Below the pieces are notes generated by a model. It was given only the letters and a program-made list of their open reading frames with translations. It had not been told where the DNA came from and made no database searches. Made by a program: the position numbers and the translations under genes. This document shows, in pieces, positions 16,993-24,960 of a DNA stretch of 39,027 bases (its first letter is position 1; every line of letters starts with the position of its first letter). The stretch is from Bacillota bacterium (lineage in GTDB: Bacteria > Bacillota > Clostridia > Clostridiales > Clostridiaceae), in NCBI GenBank assembly GCA_023399035.1, contig JAEWQX010000081.1, positions 1 through 39,027 on the forward strand, given 5' to 3'.

Positions 16993-18039
16993 ATGACTGC
17001 TCCAAAAGAAAAGTTAAAAGGAGATCTAATAAATATAATAGCCATAACTCTTGTATTCTTACTATTGTTTGTATTAGTACAATTTAAAATTATAGGAAGT
17101 TATTTTCAAGGAATAATCATACTTGCCTGTATCAACATAATCCTTGCAACATCCCTTAATATTACTACAGGTTTTCTTGGACAAATTGCTTTAGGGCATG
17201 CTGGTTTCCTTGCAATTGGTGCTTATTCTTCTGCACTTATATCAATGTCTCTTTCAGGTTCTGGAATTCCTGATATTATTAGATTCCTAATTGCAATTAT
17301 TGCTGGCGGAATATTATCTGGTATCTGTGGATTTTTTGTCGGTATTCCTGCCTTACGTCTTAGAGGTGATTATCTTGCCATCATAACTCTTGGATTTGGT
17401 GAAATAATCCGTGTTATCATTTTAAACTTAAAGATAACTGGTGGAGGAAAATCACTTATGGGTATTGATAATCTTTCTAATATATACGTGGTCTTCTGGA
17501 TTACGGTTTTTATTGTATCAATTTTATTTACTTTTGTACGCTCAAAATATGGTCGTGCAATTATGGCTATAAGAGAAGATGATATTGCTTCTGAAGCTTC
17601 TGGAATAAATAACACCTATTATAAAGTGCTTGCATTTACAGTAGCATCATTTTTTGCTGGAATTGCTGGTGGAATTTATGCTCACTATTTAACTGTACTT
17701 AATGCCAGTGGATATGGATTCATGAAATCTACTGAATATGTAGTTATGGTTGTCTTAGGCGGTATGGGTTCATTAACAGGTTCTATAGTTGCTTCAATTA
17801 TTCTTACAATACTTCCTGAAGCCTTGAGAGCATTTTCAGAATATCGTATGCTTTTATATTCAATAGTATTGATTATTGTCATGATATTTAAACCATCAGG
17901 GTTACTAGGAACACATGAATTTTCTTTAATAAAACTCCCTATATATGTAAGAACACTTAAACATTATGTTAAAAACAGGTTATCTAAGAATACTGAAAAT
18001 TCAGATACTACAACAGTAAAGGATGGTGTTAAGCTATGA
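16993..18039 (+). CDS. livM: Branched-chain amino acid ABC permease LivM
   Basis: 348 residues with about nine or ten membrane segments. The motifs ITTGFLGQIALGHAGFLAIGAY, GVRLRGDYLAI-like LRLRGDYLAIITLGFGEI, and VVLGGMGSLTGSIVA are typical of LivM. AGGTGA lies 6 nt before the ATG; the GTG 9 nt upstream is part of that ribosome site. The hydrophilic C-terminal tail (about 25 residues) is longer than strictly needed. It overlaps the ATPase gene by 4 nt. Confidence 0.92.
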   Translation: MTAPKEKLKGDLINIIAITLVFLLLFVLVQFKIIGSYFQGIIILACINIILATSLNITTGFLGQIALGHAGFLAIGAYSSALISMSLSGSGIPDIIRFLIAIIAGGILSGICGFFVGIPALRLRGDYLAIITLGFGEIIRVIILNLKITGGGKSLMGIDNLSNIYVVFWITVFIVSILFTFVRSKYGRAIMAIREDDIASEASGINNTYYKVLAFTVASFFAGIAGGIYAHYLTVLNASGYGFMKSTEYVVMVVLGGMGSLTGSIVASIILTILPEALRAFSEYRMLLYSIVLIIVMIFKPSGLLGTHEFSLIKLPIYVRTLKHYVKNRLSKNTENSDTTTVKDGVKL

Positions 18040-18755
18040 TAAAAGAACCTGTCTTAATAGCAAAAAATCTTGGAATAACATTTGGTGGATTAAAGGCTGT
18101 AAGTAATTTTAATCTTGATATCAATCAAGGTGAGCTTGTCGGTCTAATAGGACCAAATGGTGCTGGAAAAACTACTATTCTTCATACAATTACAGGACTT
18201 AAAGGATCATCTTCAGGTGAAATATCCTATAATGATAATAATTTAATAAAAATAGATCCAAGCAATATTGTTACTCTTGGAATAGCTCATGTTCCTGAAG
18301 GAAGACATATATTTTCTGAAATGACTGTTGAGGAAAACCTTAAAATGGGAGCATTCACACGTAAGGATAAAGGAAAAGCTGAATTAGATATTTATGATGT
18401 CTATAAACGCTTTCCAAGACTTAAAGAACGTTCAAAGCAGACTGCTGGTACTTTAAGCGGAGGTGAACAGCAGATGCTTGCTATGGGAAGAGCATTGATG
18501 TCTGCTCCTAAAATAATGCTTATGGATGAGCCTTCAATGGGGTTATCGCCTCTGCTTGTAAAGGAGATATTCAATATAATAAGAGAACTTCACAATGCAG
18601 GCATAACAATACTTCTTGTTGAACAAAATGCAAAGATGGCTCTTTCAATAGCTGATAGGGCTTATGTTCTTGAAACCGGCCATATTTCAATGAAAGGTCC
18701 TGCAAAAGATCTTCTGGAAGATGATAGAGTCAGAAAAGCATATCTAGGAGCATAA
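18036..18755 (+). CDS. Liv-type ABC ATPase, apparent LivG-LivF hybrid
   Basis: 239 residues. Walker A GPNGAGKTT (39-47), signature LSGGEQQ (140-146), Walker B IMLMDEP (160-166). From about residue 80 it is LivF-like: GIAHVPEGRHIFSEMTVEEN and LLVEQNAKMAL. The first 50 residues instead look LivG-like: FGGLKAV and VGLIGPNGAGKTT, where LivF normally has YG...AL and TLIGANGAGKTT. Only one ATPase gene follows the two permeases, whereas the usual operon has livG then livF. The simplest reading is an in-frame deletion between the two Walker A regions. The protein should be a working ATPase that may act as a homodimer. A natural single-ATPase variant or an assembly collapse is also possible. Confidence 0.85.
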   Translation: MIKEPVLIAKNLGITFGGLKAVSNFNLDINQGELVGLIGPNGAGKTTILHTITGLKGSSSGEISYNDNNLIKIDPSNIVTLGIAHVPEGRHIFSEMTVEENLKMGAFTRKDKGKAELDIYDVYKRFPRLKERSKQTAGTLSGGEQQMLAMGRALMSAPKIMLMDEPSMGLSPLLVKEIFNIIRELHNAGITILLVEQNAKMALSIADRAYVLETGHISMKGPAKDLLEDDRVRKAYLGA

Positions 18756-19099
18756 TTTAATACCTATCTTTAACAAATCTCAAAATTATATTCTGAATCA
18801 TGGTTTTCATATTATTATGATTTATCCTTAAAAGATATATTGAATTGAAACTAAATTAAAATGCTGTATTAAAAGAACTTTCAATACTTTAGGATAATTA
18901 TAATGAAAAATGCACTGCTATTCTTTATGAATACTTCAGTGCATTTTTATTATTATGTAGAAATCTTTATATTGTAAATCTTTCTACTTTTTATATTTTA
19001 CATCTTAGCTTTACTCATTATCTCCTTAAGCTTCCACCGTTTGTAGCAATTACTTACTTATATCAGTTAAAGCTCTTTTTCTTGTATCTCATTAATTTA
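18756..19099. other. Gap between the convergent liv operon and icd
   Basis: 344 nt without a recognisable gene. It holds the liv terminator hairpin (18907-18947). The rest is AT-rich; a minus-strand AAGGAG followed by a six-codon frame near 19000-19026 is too short to call. Confidence 0.5.
18907..18947 (+). terminator. Terminator of the liv operon
   Basis: Perfect 11-bp stem AAAATGCACTG / CAGTGCATTTT with a 19-nt loop, followed by TTATTATTATG, about 150 nt past the last liv gene. Confidence 0.65.
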
Positions 19100-20308
19100 T
19101 TACAAAATTTCTTCTAATGTCTTTCTTATTGCTTTTATAAATTCAAATGTATCTGCTTTTTGAATGTTATCATGGACAGCAAGTGCAGCTAAATCACCTG
19201 TCATTATTCCTTTTTCTATTGTCTTTAATGAAGCTTCTTCTAACTTATCAGCAAAGTTAACCAACTCATTATTTCCATCCATTTCGCCTCTTTTTCTTAA
19301 GGCACCAGACCATGCAAATATAGTTGCAACTGAATTTGTAGATGTTTTTTCACCCTTTAAGTGGCAGTAATACTGGTCTTGAACTGTTCCATGTGCAGCT
19401 TCAAATTCGTATTTTCCATCTGGAGATACAAGTACTGATGTCATCATGGCAATTGAACCAAAGGCTGCTGCTATCATGTCACTCATAACATCACCATCAT
19501 AATTCTTACATGCCCAAAGCATTCCACCTTCTGACTTAATAATATTGGCTACTGCAGCATCTATAAGCGTATATCTATATGCTATATTGCACTTTTCAAA
19601 CTTTTCTTTATATTCATTTTCATATATTTCCTGGAAAATATCCTTAAATGTATGATCATATTTCTTTGAAATAGTATCCTTTGCACCAAACCATAAGTCC
19701 TGCTTTAAATCTAATGCATAATTGAAACAGCTTCTTGCAAAACTTTCAATTGACTTGTTAAGGTTGTGCATTCCCATAACTACTCCATCCTGATTAAAGT
19801 TATGTATAAGTTCTCTTTGTACTTCCCCGTTTTCAGGAGTGAATACGAGCTCACATTTACCTTTTCCTTGAATCTTCATTTCTGAAGCTTTATATATATC
19901 ACCATAAGCATGTCTAGCTATTGTTATTGGCTTCTTCCATGTTCTCACATAAGGCTTAACTGGCCCAACTATTATTGGTGCTCTAAATACAGTACCATCT
20001 AAAATAGCTCTTATTGTACCATTAGGGCTTTTCCACATTTCTTTTAAATTATATTCTTTAACCCTTGCAGCATTAGGAGTTATTGTAGCACACTTTACGC
20101 CTACTCCATATTTCTTTATTGCGTTAGCTGAATCTACAGTAACCTGATCATTAGTTTCATTTCTATGTTCCAAACCAAGATCATAATATTCTGTCTTTAA
20201 ATCAATAAAAGGATTTAATAATTGTTCTTTAATATCAGCCCATACTATTCTAGTCATTTCATCTCCATCAAGTTCTACTATTGGAGTTGACATCTTTATT
20301 TTTTTCAT
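19100..20308 (-). CDS. icd: NADP-type isocitrate dehydrogenase (type II, eukaryote-like)
   Basis: 402 residues. It oxidatively decarboxylates isocitrate to 2-oxoglutarate in the cytoplasm. The sequence follows the type II homodimeric family shared with mitochondrial enzymes: VELDGDEMTRI at the start, TITPNAARVKEY, WKSPNGTIRAILDGTVFR (isocitrate-binding Ser/Asn), IDAAVANIIKSEGGMLWACKNYDGD, and the cofactor region YEFEAAHGTV. Length is normal. AAGGGGG precedes the ATG, and a consensus promoter lies upstream. No citrate synthase or aconitase gene is adjacent; the nearby nitrogen cluster suggests supply of 2-oxoglutarate for glutamate synthase. Confidence 0.93.
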   Translation of the reverse strand: MKKIKMSTPIVELDGDEMTRIVWADIKEQLLNPFIDLKTEYYDLGLEHRNETNDQVTVDSANAIKKYGVGVKCATITPNAARVKEYNLKEMWKSPNGTIRAILDGTVFRAPIIVGPVKPYVRTWKKPITIARHAYGDIYKASEMKIQGKGKCELVFTPENGEVQRELIHNFNQDGVVMGMHNLNKSIESFARSCFNYALDLKQDLWFGAKDTISKKYDHTFKDIFQEIYENEYKEKFEKCNIAYRYTLIDAAVANIIKSEGGMLWACKNYDGDVMSDMIAAAFGSIAMMTSVLVSPDGKYEFEAAHGTVQDQYYCHLKGEKTSTNSVATIFAWSGALRKRGEMDGNNELVNFADKLEEASLKTIEKGIMTGDLAALAVHDNIQKADTFEFIKAIRKTLEEIL

Positions 20309-20356
20309 CTTATAATTGCCCCCTTAATTGCTTATTTCACTGTTATTAACACCTTA

Positions 20357-20385
20357 ATTATACATTACTACTAAGTTTTTATCAA
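20357..20385 (-). promoter_or_regulatory. Sigma-A promoter of icd
   Basis: TTGATA, 17-nt spacer, TATAAT on the minus strand, about 48 nt upstream of the ATG. Confidence 0.65.
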
Positions 20386-20438
20386 TTTTTATCACAATTT
20401 AGAAGTTAATTACTTTATTACTATATTGAAAAAAATAA

Positions 20439-20468
20439 GGTATATAATACTTTTACTCATTATATACC
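20439..20468 (-). terminator. Terminator of the YeiH-family gene
   Basis: Perfect 10-bp stem GGTATATAAT / ATTATATACC with a 10-nt loop, followed on the minus strand by TTATTTTTTTC. It begins 9 nt past the stop codon. Confidence 0.75.
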
Positions 20469-20477
20469 CATTATTAT

Positions 20478-21485
20478 CTATAATAATATTTTTATCAAAG
20501 TTACTGCTAATATTATCTGACATGTTCCAACTAATAATCCATATGCCAGAGATTTAGGCCCCTCTTTAACTAAATCTGAGAATTTAACCTTTAATCCTAT
20601 TGCTGCCAGTGCTATAATTTCAAAGTTACTGCTTATTAATTTAAAGCCATGCTGAATGCTTACAGGTATTAATCCAAAGCTGTTAATAACACATAGTATG
20701 AAAAATCCTGTTATGTACCATGGAATATTTACATGAGATTTTTTCTCTCTTTCCACTATTTCTTCTTTAGCTACATGATCTTCATGCTTTATATTTATTC
20801 TTGAGAATCCCATTACAACAAACACAAGAAATATTATTCTTATTATCTTGAATATTGTAGCCATTGTAACAACATCTTCATTAACAAACTTTGCTGATGC
20901 AATTACTTGACCTACTGATTGAAGAACCCCTCCAATCATAGCTGAAGTTTCAGTTAATGAATTCTTATATAAAAATGCTGTGATCATAGGAAGTACAAAC
21001 ATTAATATTGTTCCTGTTACATTAACAATAGTAACTGAAATTGCTTTATCCTTATCACTTGCATATATACATGGTGCTGTTGCTGCAATTGCTGAAGAAC
21101 CACATACAGCATTTCCTGAACACATCAGTAAAGAATACTTCTGAGAAAACCCCATCTTATTTCCTATAAAATATGTAACCAATATTGTTAGTGTCATCTG
21201 AATTGCAATAAATAAAACTCCACTAAATCCTAAATCAGCAATCTGCATAAAGTTAATCGTTGCTCCCATAAGTACTATAGAATATGAAAGCAGATCTTTT
21301 TCTGAAAAGTTAAACCCTTTATTGTATTTAGGTTTATTAAAAATAGTATTACCTAGTATGATACCTGCGATGATTGCAAAACTTGATGCACCAAGACTTG
21401 GTACAAAAGCACCTAAAAATTTTCCTATCAGGGCTACAAATACTGCAATAATAAATCCAGGGATTATATCTTTTATCTTATTCAT
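20478..21485 (-). CDS. YeiH-family putative sulfate exporter (UPF0324)
   Basis: 335 residues with about ten membrane segments. Family marks: LGASSFAIIAGIILGN near residue 35, LLMCSGNAVCGSSAIAATAP near 130, and GGVLQSVGQVIASAKF in the centre. The family is annotated as putative sulfate exporters; real substrates remain uncertain. A LysR regulator lies directly upstream on the same strand, the arrangement known for yeiE-yeiH in enterobacteria. GAGGTGAT precedes the ATG by about 8 nt. A separate operator-like repeat region lies in the 174-nt gap. Confidence 0.85.
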   Translation of the reverse strand: MNKIKDIIPGFIIAVFVALIGKFLGAFVPSLGASSFAIIAGIILGNTIFNKPKYNKGFNFSEKDLLSYSIVLMGATINFMQIADLGFSGVLFIAIQMTLTILVTYFIGNKMGFSQKYSLLMCSGNAVCGSSAIAATAPCIYASDKDKAISVTIVNVTGTILMFVLPMITAFLYKNSLTETSAMIGGVLQSVGQVIASAKFVNEDVVTMATIFKIIRIIFLVFVVMGFSRINIKHEDHVAKEEIVEREKKSHVNIPWYITGFFILCVINSFGLIPVSIQHGFKLISSNFEIIALAAIGLKVKFSDLVKEGPKSLAYGLLVGTCQIILAVTLIKILL

Positions 21486-21597
21486 AATAATATATCACCT
21501 CATAAGTATTTTGTGTTTTAGCAGACTTTTTTATCTACTTTAATATTCTTTTTTTGCAACTTTCTAATCACAACACAAAACTATTATAAGATGAAAC

Positions 21598-21648
21598 TAT
21601 TAATAAGTTAAATATGAAGTTTTTATATTATTAATAAGTAAGTACTTA
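21598..21648 (-). promoter_or_regulatory. Possible LysR operator upstream of the YeiH-family gene
   Basis: Two direct copies of TATTAATAAGT start 31 bp apart (21598 and 21629), about three helical turns, and the second runs into the palindrome TAAGTACTTA (21639-21648). The spacing suits a dimer-of-dimers regulator. The region lies just after the LysR stop and ahead of the transporter gene. Inferred only; AT-rich DNA can give such repeats by chance. Confidence 0.35.
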
Positions 21649-21659
21649 TACACCTTATT

Positions 21660-22544
21660 TTATTTCTCAAAGTTTCTTGCATAGTCTATAAACATATTTA
21701 TATTATTTCCTAAAAATTTATCTTTATGATAGATAAGGCTGAGAACCCTTTTTATCTTTTTATCTTTTATTCTTAATCCGCTTATGCTTCCATTTTCAAT
21801 CTTTTCTACAACACTTCTTTTCGATAAACAGCTTACTCCAAGATTAGCTTCAACACTTTTCTTTATAGCTTCCGTATTGCCTAACTCCATAAATATATTG
21901 TATTCTATATTATTATTTTCAAAGAAACTTTCAACTACTTCTCTAGTACCACTTCCACGCTCTCTCATTATAAGCTTTTCACTTGCTATATCTTCGTCCT
22001 GAAGACATTCTTTTTTATTCCACTTATGTGACAGGCTGCATATAAAAATAAGTTCATCTTCCCACATTTCTTCTTTAACAATTTCCTCATACGAAGAACG
22101 GCCTTCTATGTATGCAAAATCAATTTCATTTTCAAGTATCATCTTTTCAATCTTTTTTGTATTGGCAACACTTAAAGAAACTTCTATACCTTTATGCTCC
22201 TGCAGAAAGCCTTTAATTATGTCTGGAAGAATATAAATGCCAATAGTTGTACTTGCACCTATCTTTATCTTTCCTCTTTCATTTTTACTCATATCACTTA
22301 CGGTCTTAAGACCTTCTTCATATAAATTTAGAATTCTCCTTACATAGCTTAAATATACTTCTCCTTCTTGAGTAAGAAATAATTTTTTGCCTATTCTGTC
22401 AAATAACTTAACATCAAGTTCCTCTTCTATTTCATGAATAGCCTGACTAATAGATGGCTGGCTTATATACAATCTTTTTGCAACCTTTGTCATATTAAGT
22501 TCTGTTGCTGTTTCGTAAAATATCTTTAATTTTCTAAAATTCAT
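21660..22544 (-). CDS. LysR-family transcriptional regulator (CysL/YeiE-like)
   Basis: 294 residues. N-terminal winged helix-turn-helix (MNFRKLKIFYETATELNMTKVAKRLY then ISQPSISQAIHEIEEEL) and a C-terminal ligand-binding domain with a periplasmic-binding fold from about residue 90. AGGGAG lies 9 nt before the chosen ATG; a longer reading would add 8 residues. The transporter next downstream is the probable target, as in YeiE/CysL pairs. The ligand cannot be read. Confidence 0.88.
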   Translation of the reverse strand: MNFRKLKIFYETATELNMTKVAKRLYISQPSISQAIHEIEEELDVKLFDRIGKKLFLTQEGEVYLSYVRRILNLYEEGLKTVSDMSKNERGKIKIGASTTIGIYILPDIIKGFLQEHKGIEVSLSVANTKKIEKMILENEIDFAYIEGRSSYEEIVKEEMWEDELIFICSLSHKWNKKECLQDEDIASEKLIMRERGSGTREVVESFFENNNIEYNIFMELGNTEAIKKSVEANLGVSCLSKRSVVEKIENGSISGLRIKDKKIKRVLSLIYHKDKFLGNNINMFIDYARNFEK

Positions 22545-22728
22545 ATAACATTTCTCCCTATATATCAATTACAATACGTATTATAATAATAAAATTTAAC
22601 ATACCTTTATAAGTTCCCCATAAACTTCTATATAAACTGCATATCCCTATATGTACGACCATGCAATTTAATCATTATATTATCCTCATATTATTTTAGC
22701 ATTAATAGCAATAAATATATAATAAAAA

Positions 22729-22758
22729 TAACAGAACCAGTATTAACTAATTCTGTTA
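22729..22758 (-). terminator. Terminator of the small membrane protein gene
   Basis: Stem TAACAGAA / TTCTGTTA with an inner AGT/ACT helix. On the minus strand it is followed by TTTTTATTATATA. It lies 68 nt past the stop codon. Confidence 0.65.
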
Positions 22759-22826
22759 CCAATAATTTTTATTCACTTTATTAACAAATATTATCAATTG
22801 ATTCAATTTAATTCTTAAATTCATAT

Positions 22827-23108
22827 CTACTTCTTGTCAACATCTTCATAGTCAACATCTATAATTTCCCCATTAGTATAATCATCTGCTGAATTATATA
22901 GATCTTCTACATTACTGTTTGTACTGCTATCATAAAAATTACTCTTTATATTTTCTTCCTTTTTACTTACAACAATCTTACCCTTAAGCTTTGTTACTGC
23001 ATATATTATAATACCTGCAATAATTAAAAATGGAAGAAGTTTAATAAATAAAGTTGCTACTACAAATAAAACACAAATTGTTCCTATTATATATATATAT
23101 TTATTCAT
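22827..23108 (-). CDS. Small membrane protein with acidic tail
   Basis: 93 residues. Residues about 4-40 are hydrophobic, probably two short helices or a hairpin (YIYIIGTICVLFVVATLFIK and LLPFLIIAGIIIYAV), followed by a basic patch (KLKGKIVVSKKEE) and an acidic, Asp/Asn-rich tail ending VDYEDVDKK. No family recognised. AGGAT lies 8 nt before the chosen ATG; an upstream start would add 16 charged residues without a ribosome site. It stands alone, with a terminator downstream. Confidence 0.65.
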   Translation of the reverse strand: MNKYIYIIGTICVLFVVATLFIKLLPFLIIAGIIIYAVTKLKGKIVVSKKEENIKSNFYDSSTNSNVEDLYNSADDYTNGEIIDVDYEDVDKK

Positions 23109-23472
23109 ACAATCATCCTCAACGTCCACTATTTTTCTTTTATTATACATTAACACATATCAATTTACAATCCGCAAAATATGTTTCAGATTCTCACATA
23201 TTTATATATTGGTTTTTATTTTAAATTAATTATATAATTTATATATATTACCAGTTGATTGGGGCGATAAACATGTTCATTCAAAATCTAAAAGATAATA
23301 AAAAGCAGCAGATAATAAAAGTAAGTCGTGAAATATTAACTACCTCACGACTTATTTTCATTATCTTATTGCGTAATCTATGTTCAAATAATATGAACTT
23401 CATCATTAATAAATATATACTTATAGAATCTACTGCTTTTATCCATATATAAATATTTTAATATATCATTTC
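23109..23472. other. Gap upstream of the small membrane protein and after gltD
   Basis: 364 nt. A plus-strand 59-codon frame (from 23273, with GGGG upstream) exists but runs through a 22-bp inverted repeat and has no recognisable protein character. I do not call it. Confidence 0.45.
23310..23366. terminator. Long hairpin downstream of gltD
   Basis: 22-bp near-perfect inverted repeat, core AAGTCGTGA / TCACGACTT with a 13-nt loop, extended to AGATAAT / ATTATCT with two imperfect positions. It lies about 107 nt after the gltD stop and probably ends the gltBD transcript. Confidence 0.55.
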
Positions 23473-24945
23473 TTATGCTCTTAAGAATTTATCTATAGAT
23501 TCTGCTGCTGCAATTCCATCTGCTATTGCTCTTACAACCAAACTTTGACCTGTTCTTGCATCTCCTGTAGTGAATATCTTTGGAACATTTGTCTTAAATG
23601 ATCCGTACTCAGATTTAATGTTGCTTCTTGCATCACTTTCAACATCAAATGCTTCCTTAAGGTAAGTTTCTGATCCAGTGAATCCCATAGCTATCAATAT
23701 TAACTCTGCTTTATAATTCTTTTCTGATCCTTCTACTGGAACTGGGCTGAATCTTCCATTTTCGCCCTTCTTCCATTCAACTTTTACAGTATCAACACTT
23801 TCTACATTTCCATCTTTATCAGAATGTACTTTTGTAACTGTTGTTAAGTATTCTCTTGGGTCTTTTCCGAATAATTCGATAAATTCTTTTTGGCCATAAT
23901 CCACCTTAAGAACTTTTGGCCATTCTGGCCATGGATTATTTGCAGTCCTATCATGAGATGGTTCACCCATTATTTCAAATTGAACTAATGACTTACATCC
24001 ATGTCTTAATGATGTTGCAACACAGTCTGTACCTGTATCACCACCACCAATTACTATTACATTTTTGCCTTCAGCACTTATGTAATTTTTATCTTCATGA
24101 TTAGAATCTAATAAACTCTTAGTATTAGCTTTTAAGAAATCTACTGCAAAATGGATTCCCTTAATTCCTTCTCTTCCTTCACATACAAGATCTCTAGGCT
24201 GAGATGCTCCTGTTGCTAGTACTACTGCATCAAACTCATCACATATCTTTTGAGCATCATAATTTTCTCCTACATTAGCATTGCATATAAATTTAACACC
24301 TTCTTCAGCCATAAGGTGGATTCTTCTTAAAACAACTTCCTTATCAAGCTTCATGTTTGGAATACCATACATTAATAATCCGCCTGGTCTGTCACTTCTT
24401 TCAAATACAGTAACCTTATGACCACATTTATTAAGCTTATCTGCAACTGCAAGACCCGCTGGACCTGAACCAATTACAGCTACAGTCTTTCCAGTTCTAT
24501 TTGCAGGTGGATTAGCCACTACTTTTCCAGTTTCAAATGCAGTATCTATTATTGCTCTTTCATTTTCCTTTATGCTTACAGAAGGACCATTTATTCCACA
24601 TGTACACGCTGACTGGCATAGTGCTGGACACACTCTGCTTGTAAATTCAGGGAAAGGACTTGTTTTATGAAGCCTTTCATAAGCTAAATCCCATTTTCCT
24701 CTATAAGCAAGGTCATTCCATTCAGGAATAAGGTTGTGCAACGGACAACCTGTTACCATTCCTGAAATTACAACTCCTGACTGACAGAACGGAACTCCAC
24801 AATCCATACATCTTGCTGCCTGGATCTGCTGCTCTTCTAAAGTAAGTCTTGTATGGAATTCCTTGTAGTCTTTTAGTCTTTCTTTAATATCTCTATCTTT
24901 TCCTACTTTTCTTTCATATTCTAAAAATCCTGTTGGTTTACCCAT
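23473..24945 (-). CDS. gltD: Glutamate synthase (NADPH), small subunit
   Basis: 490 residues. N-terminal iron-sulfur domain with RCMDCGVPFCQSG (about 45-57) and CPALCQSACTCGING, then the FAD-binding GSGPAGLAVADKL and the NADPH-binding IGGGDTGTDCVATS. It passes electrons from NADPH to the large subunit, which makes two glutamates from glutamine and 2-oxoglutarate. Starts 15 nt after the gltB stop with GGGAGG overlapping that stop, so the two are one operon. A TTG 9 nt upstream lies too close to the ribosome site to be the start. Confidence 0.95.
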   Translation of the reverse strand: MGKPTGFLEYERKVGKDRDIKERLKDYKEFHTRLTLEEQQIQAARCMDCGVPFCQSGVVISGMVTGCPLHNLIPEWNDLAYRGKWDLAYERLHKTSPFPEFTSRVCPALCQSACTCGINGPSVSIKENERAIIDTAFETGKVVANPPANRTGKTVAVIGSGPAGLAVADKLNKCGHKVTVFERSDRPGGLLMYGIPNMKLDKEVVLRRIHLMAEEGVKFICNANVGENYDAQKICDEFDAVVLATGASQPRDLVCEGREGIKGIHFAVDFLKANTKSLLDSNHEDKNYISAEGKNVIVIGGGDTGTDCVATSLRHGCKSLVQFEIMGEPSHDRTANNPWPEWPKVLKVDYGQKEFIELFGKDPREYLTTVTKVHSDKDGNVESVDTVKVEWKKGENGRFSPVPVEGSEKNYKAELILIAMGFTGSETYLKEAFDVESDARSNIKSEYGSFKTNVPKIFTTGDARTGQSLVVRAIADGIAAAESIDKFLRA

Positions 24946-24960
24946 ATCTAACAAGCCTCC

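Noticed and set aside
16353..17045. 230-codon minus-strand frame opposite livH
   Set aside because: Antisense shadow of a strongly supported permease gene; no promoter, ribosome site or family match.
18997..19026. Six-codon minus-strand frame after AAGGAG
   Set aside because: Too short and without any repeat of context; probably chance in AT-rich DNA.
23273..23452. 59-codon plus-strand frame with GGGG upstream
   Set aside because: It reads straight through a 22-bp inverted repeat and has no recognisable protein character; better explained as a hairpin downstream of gltD.
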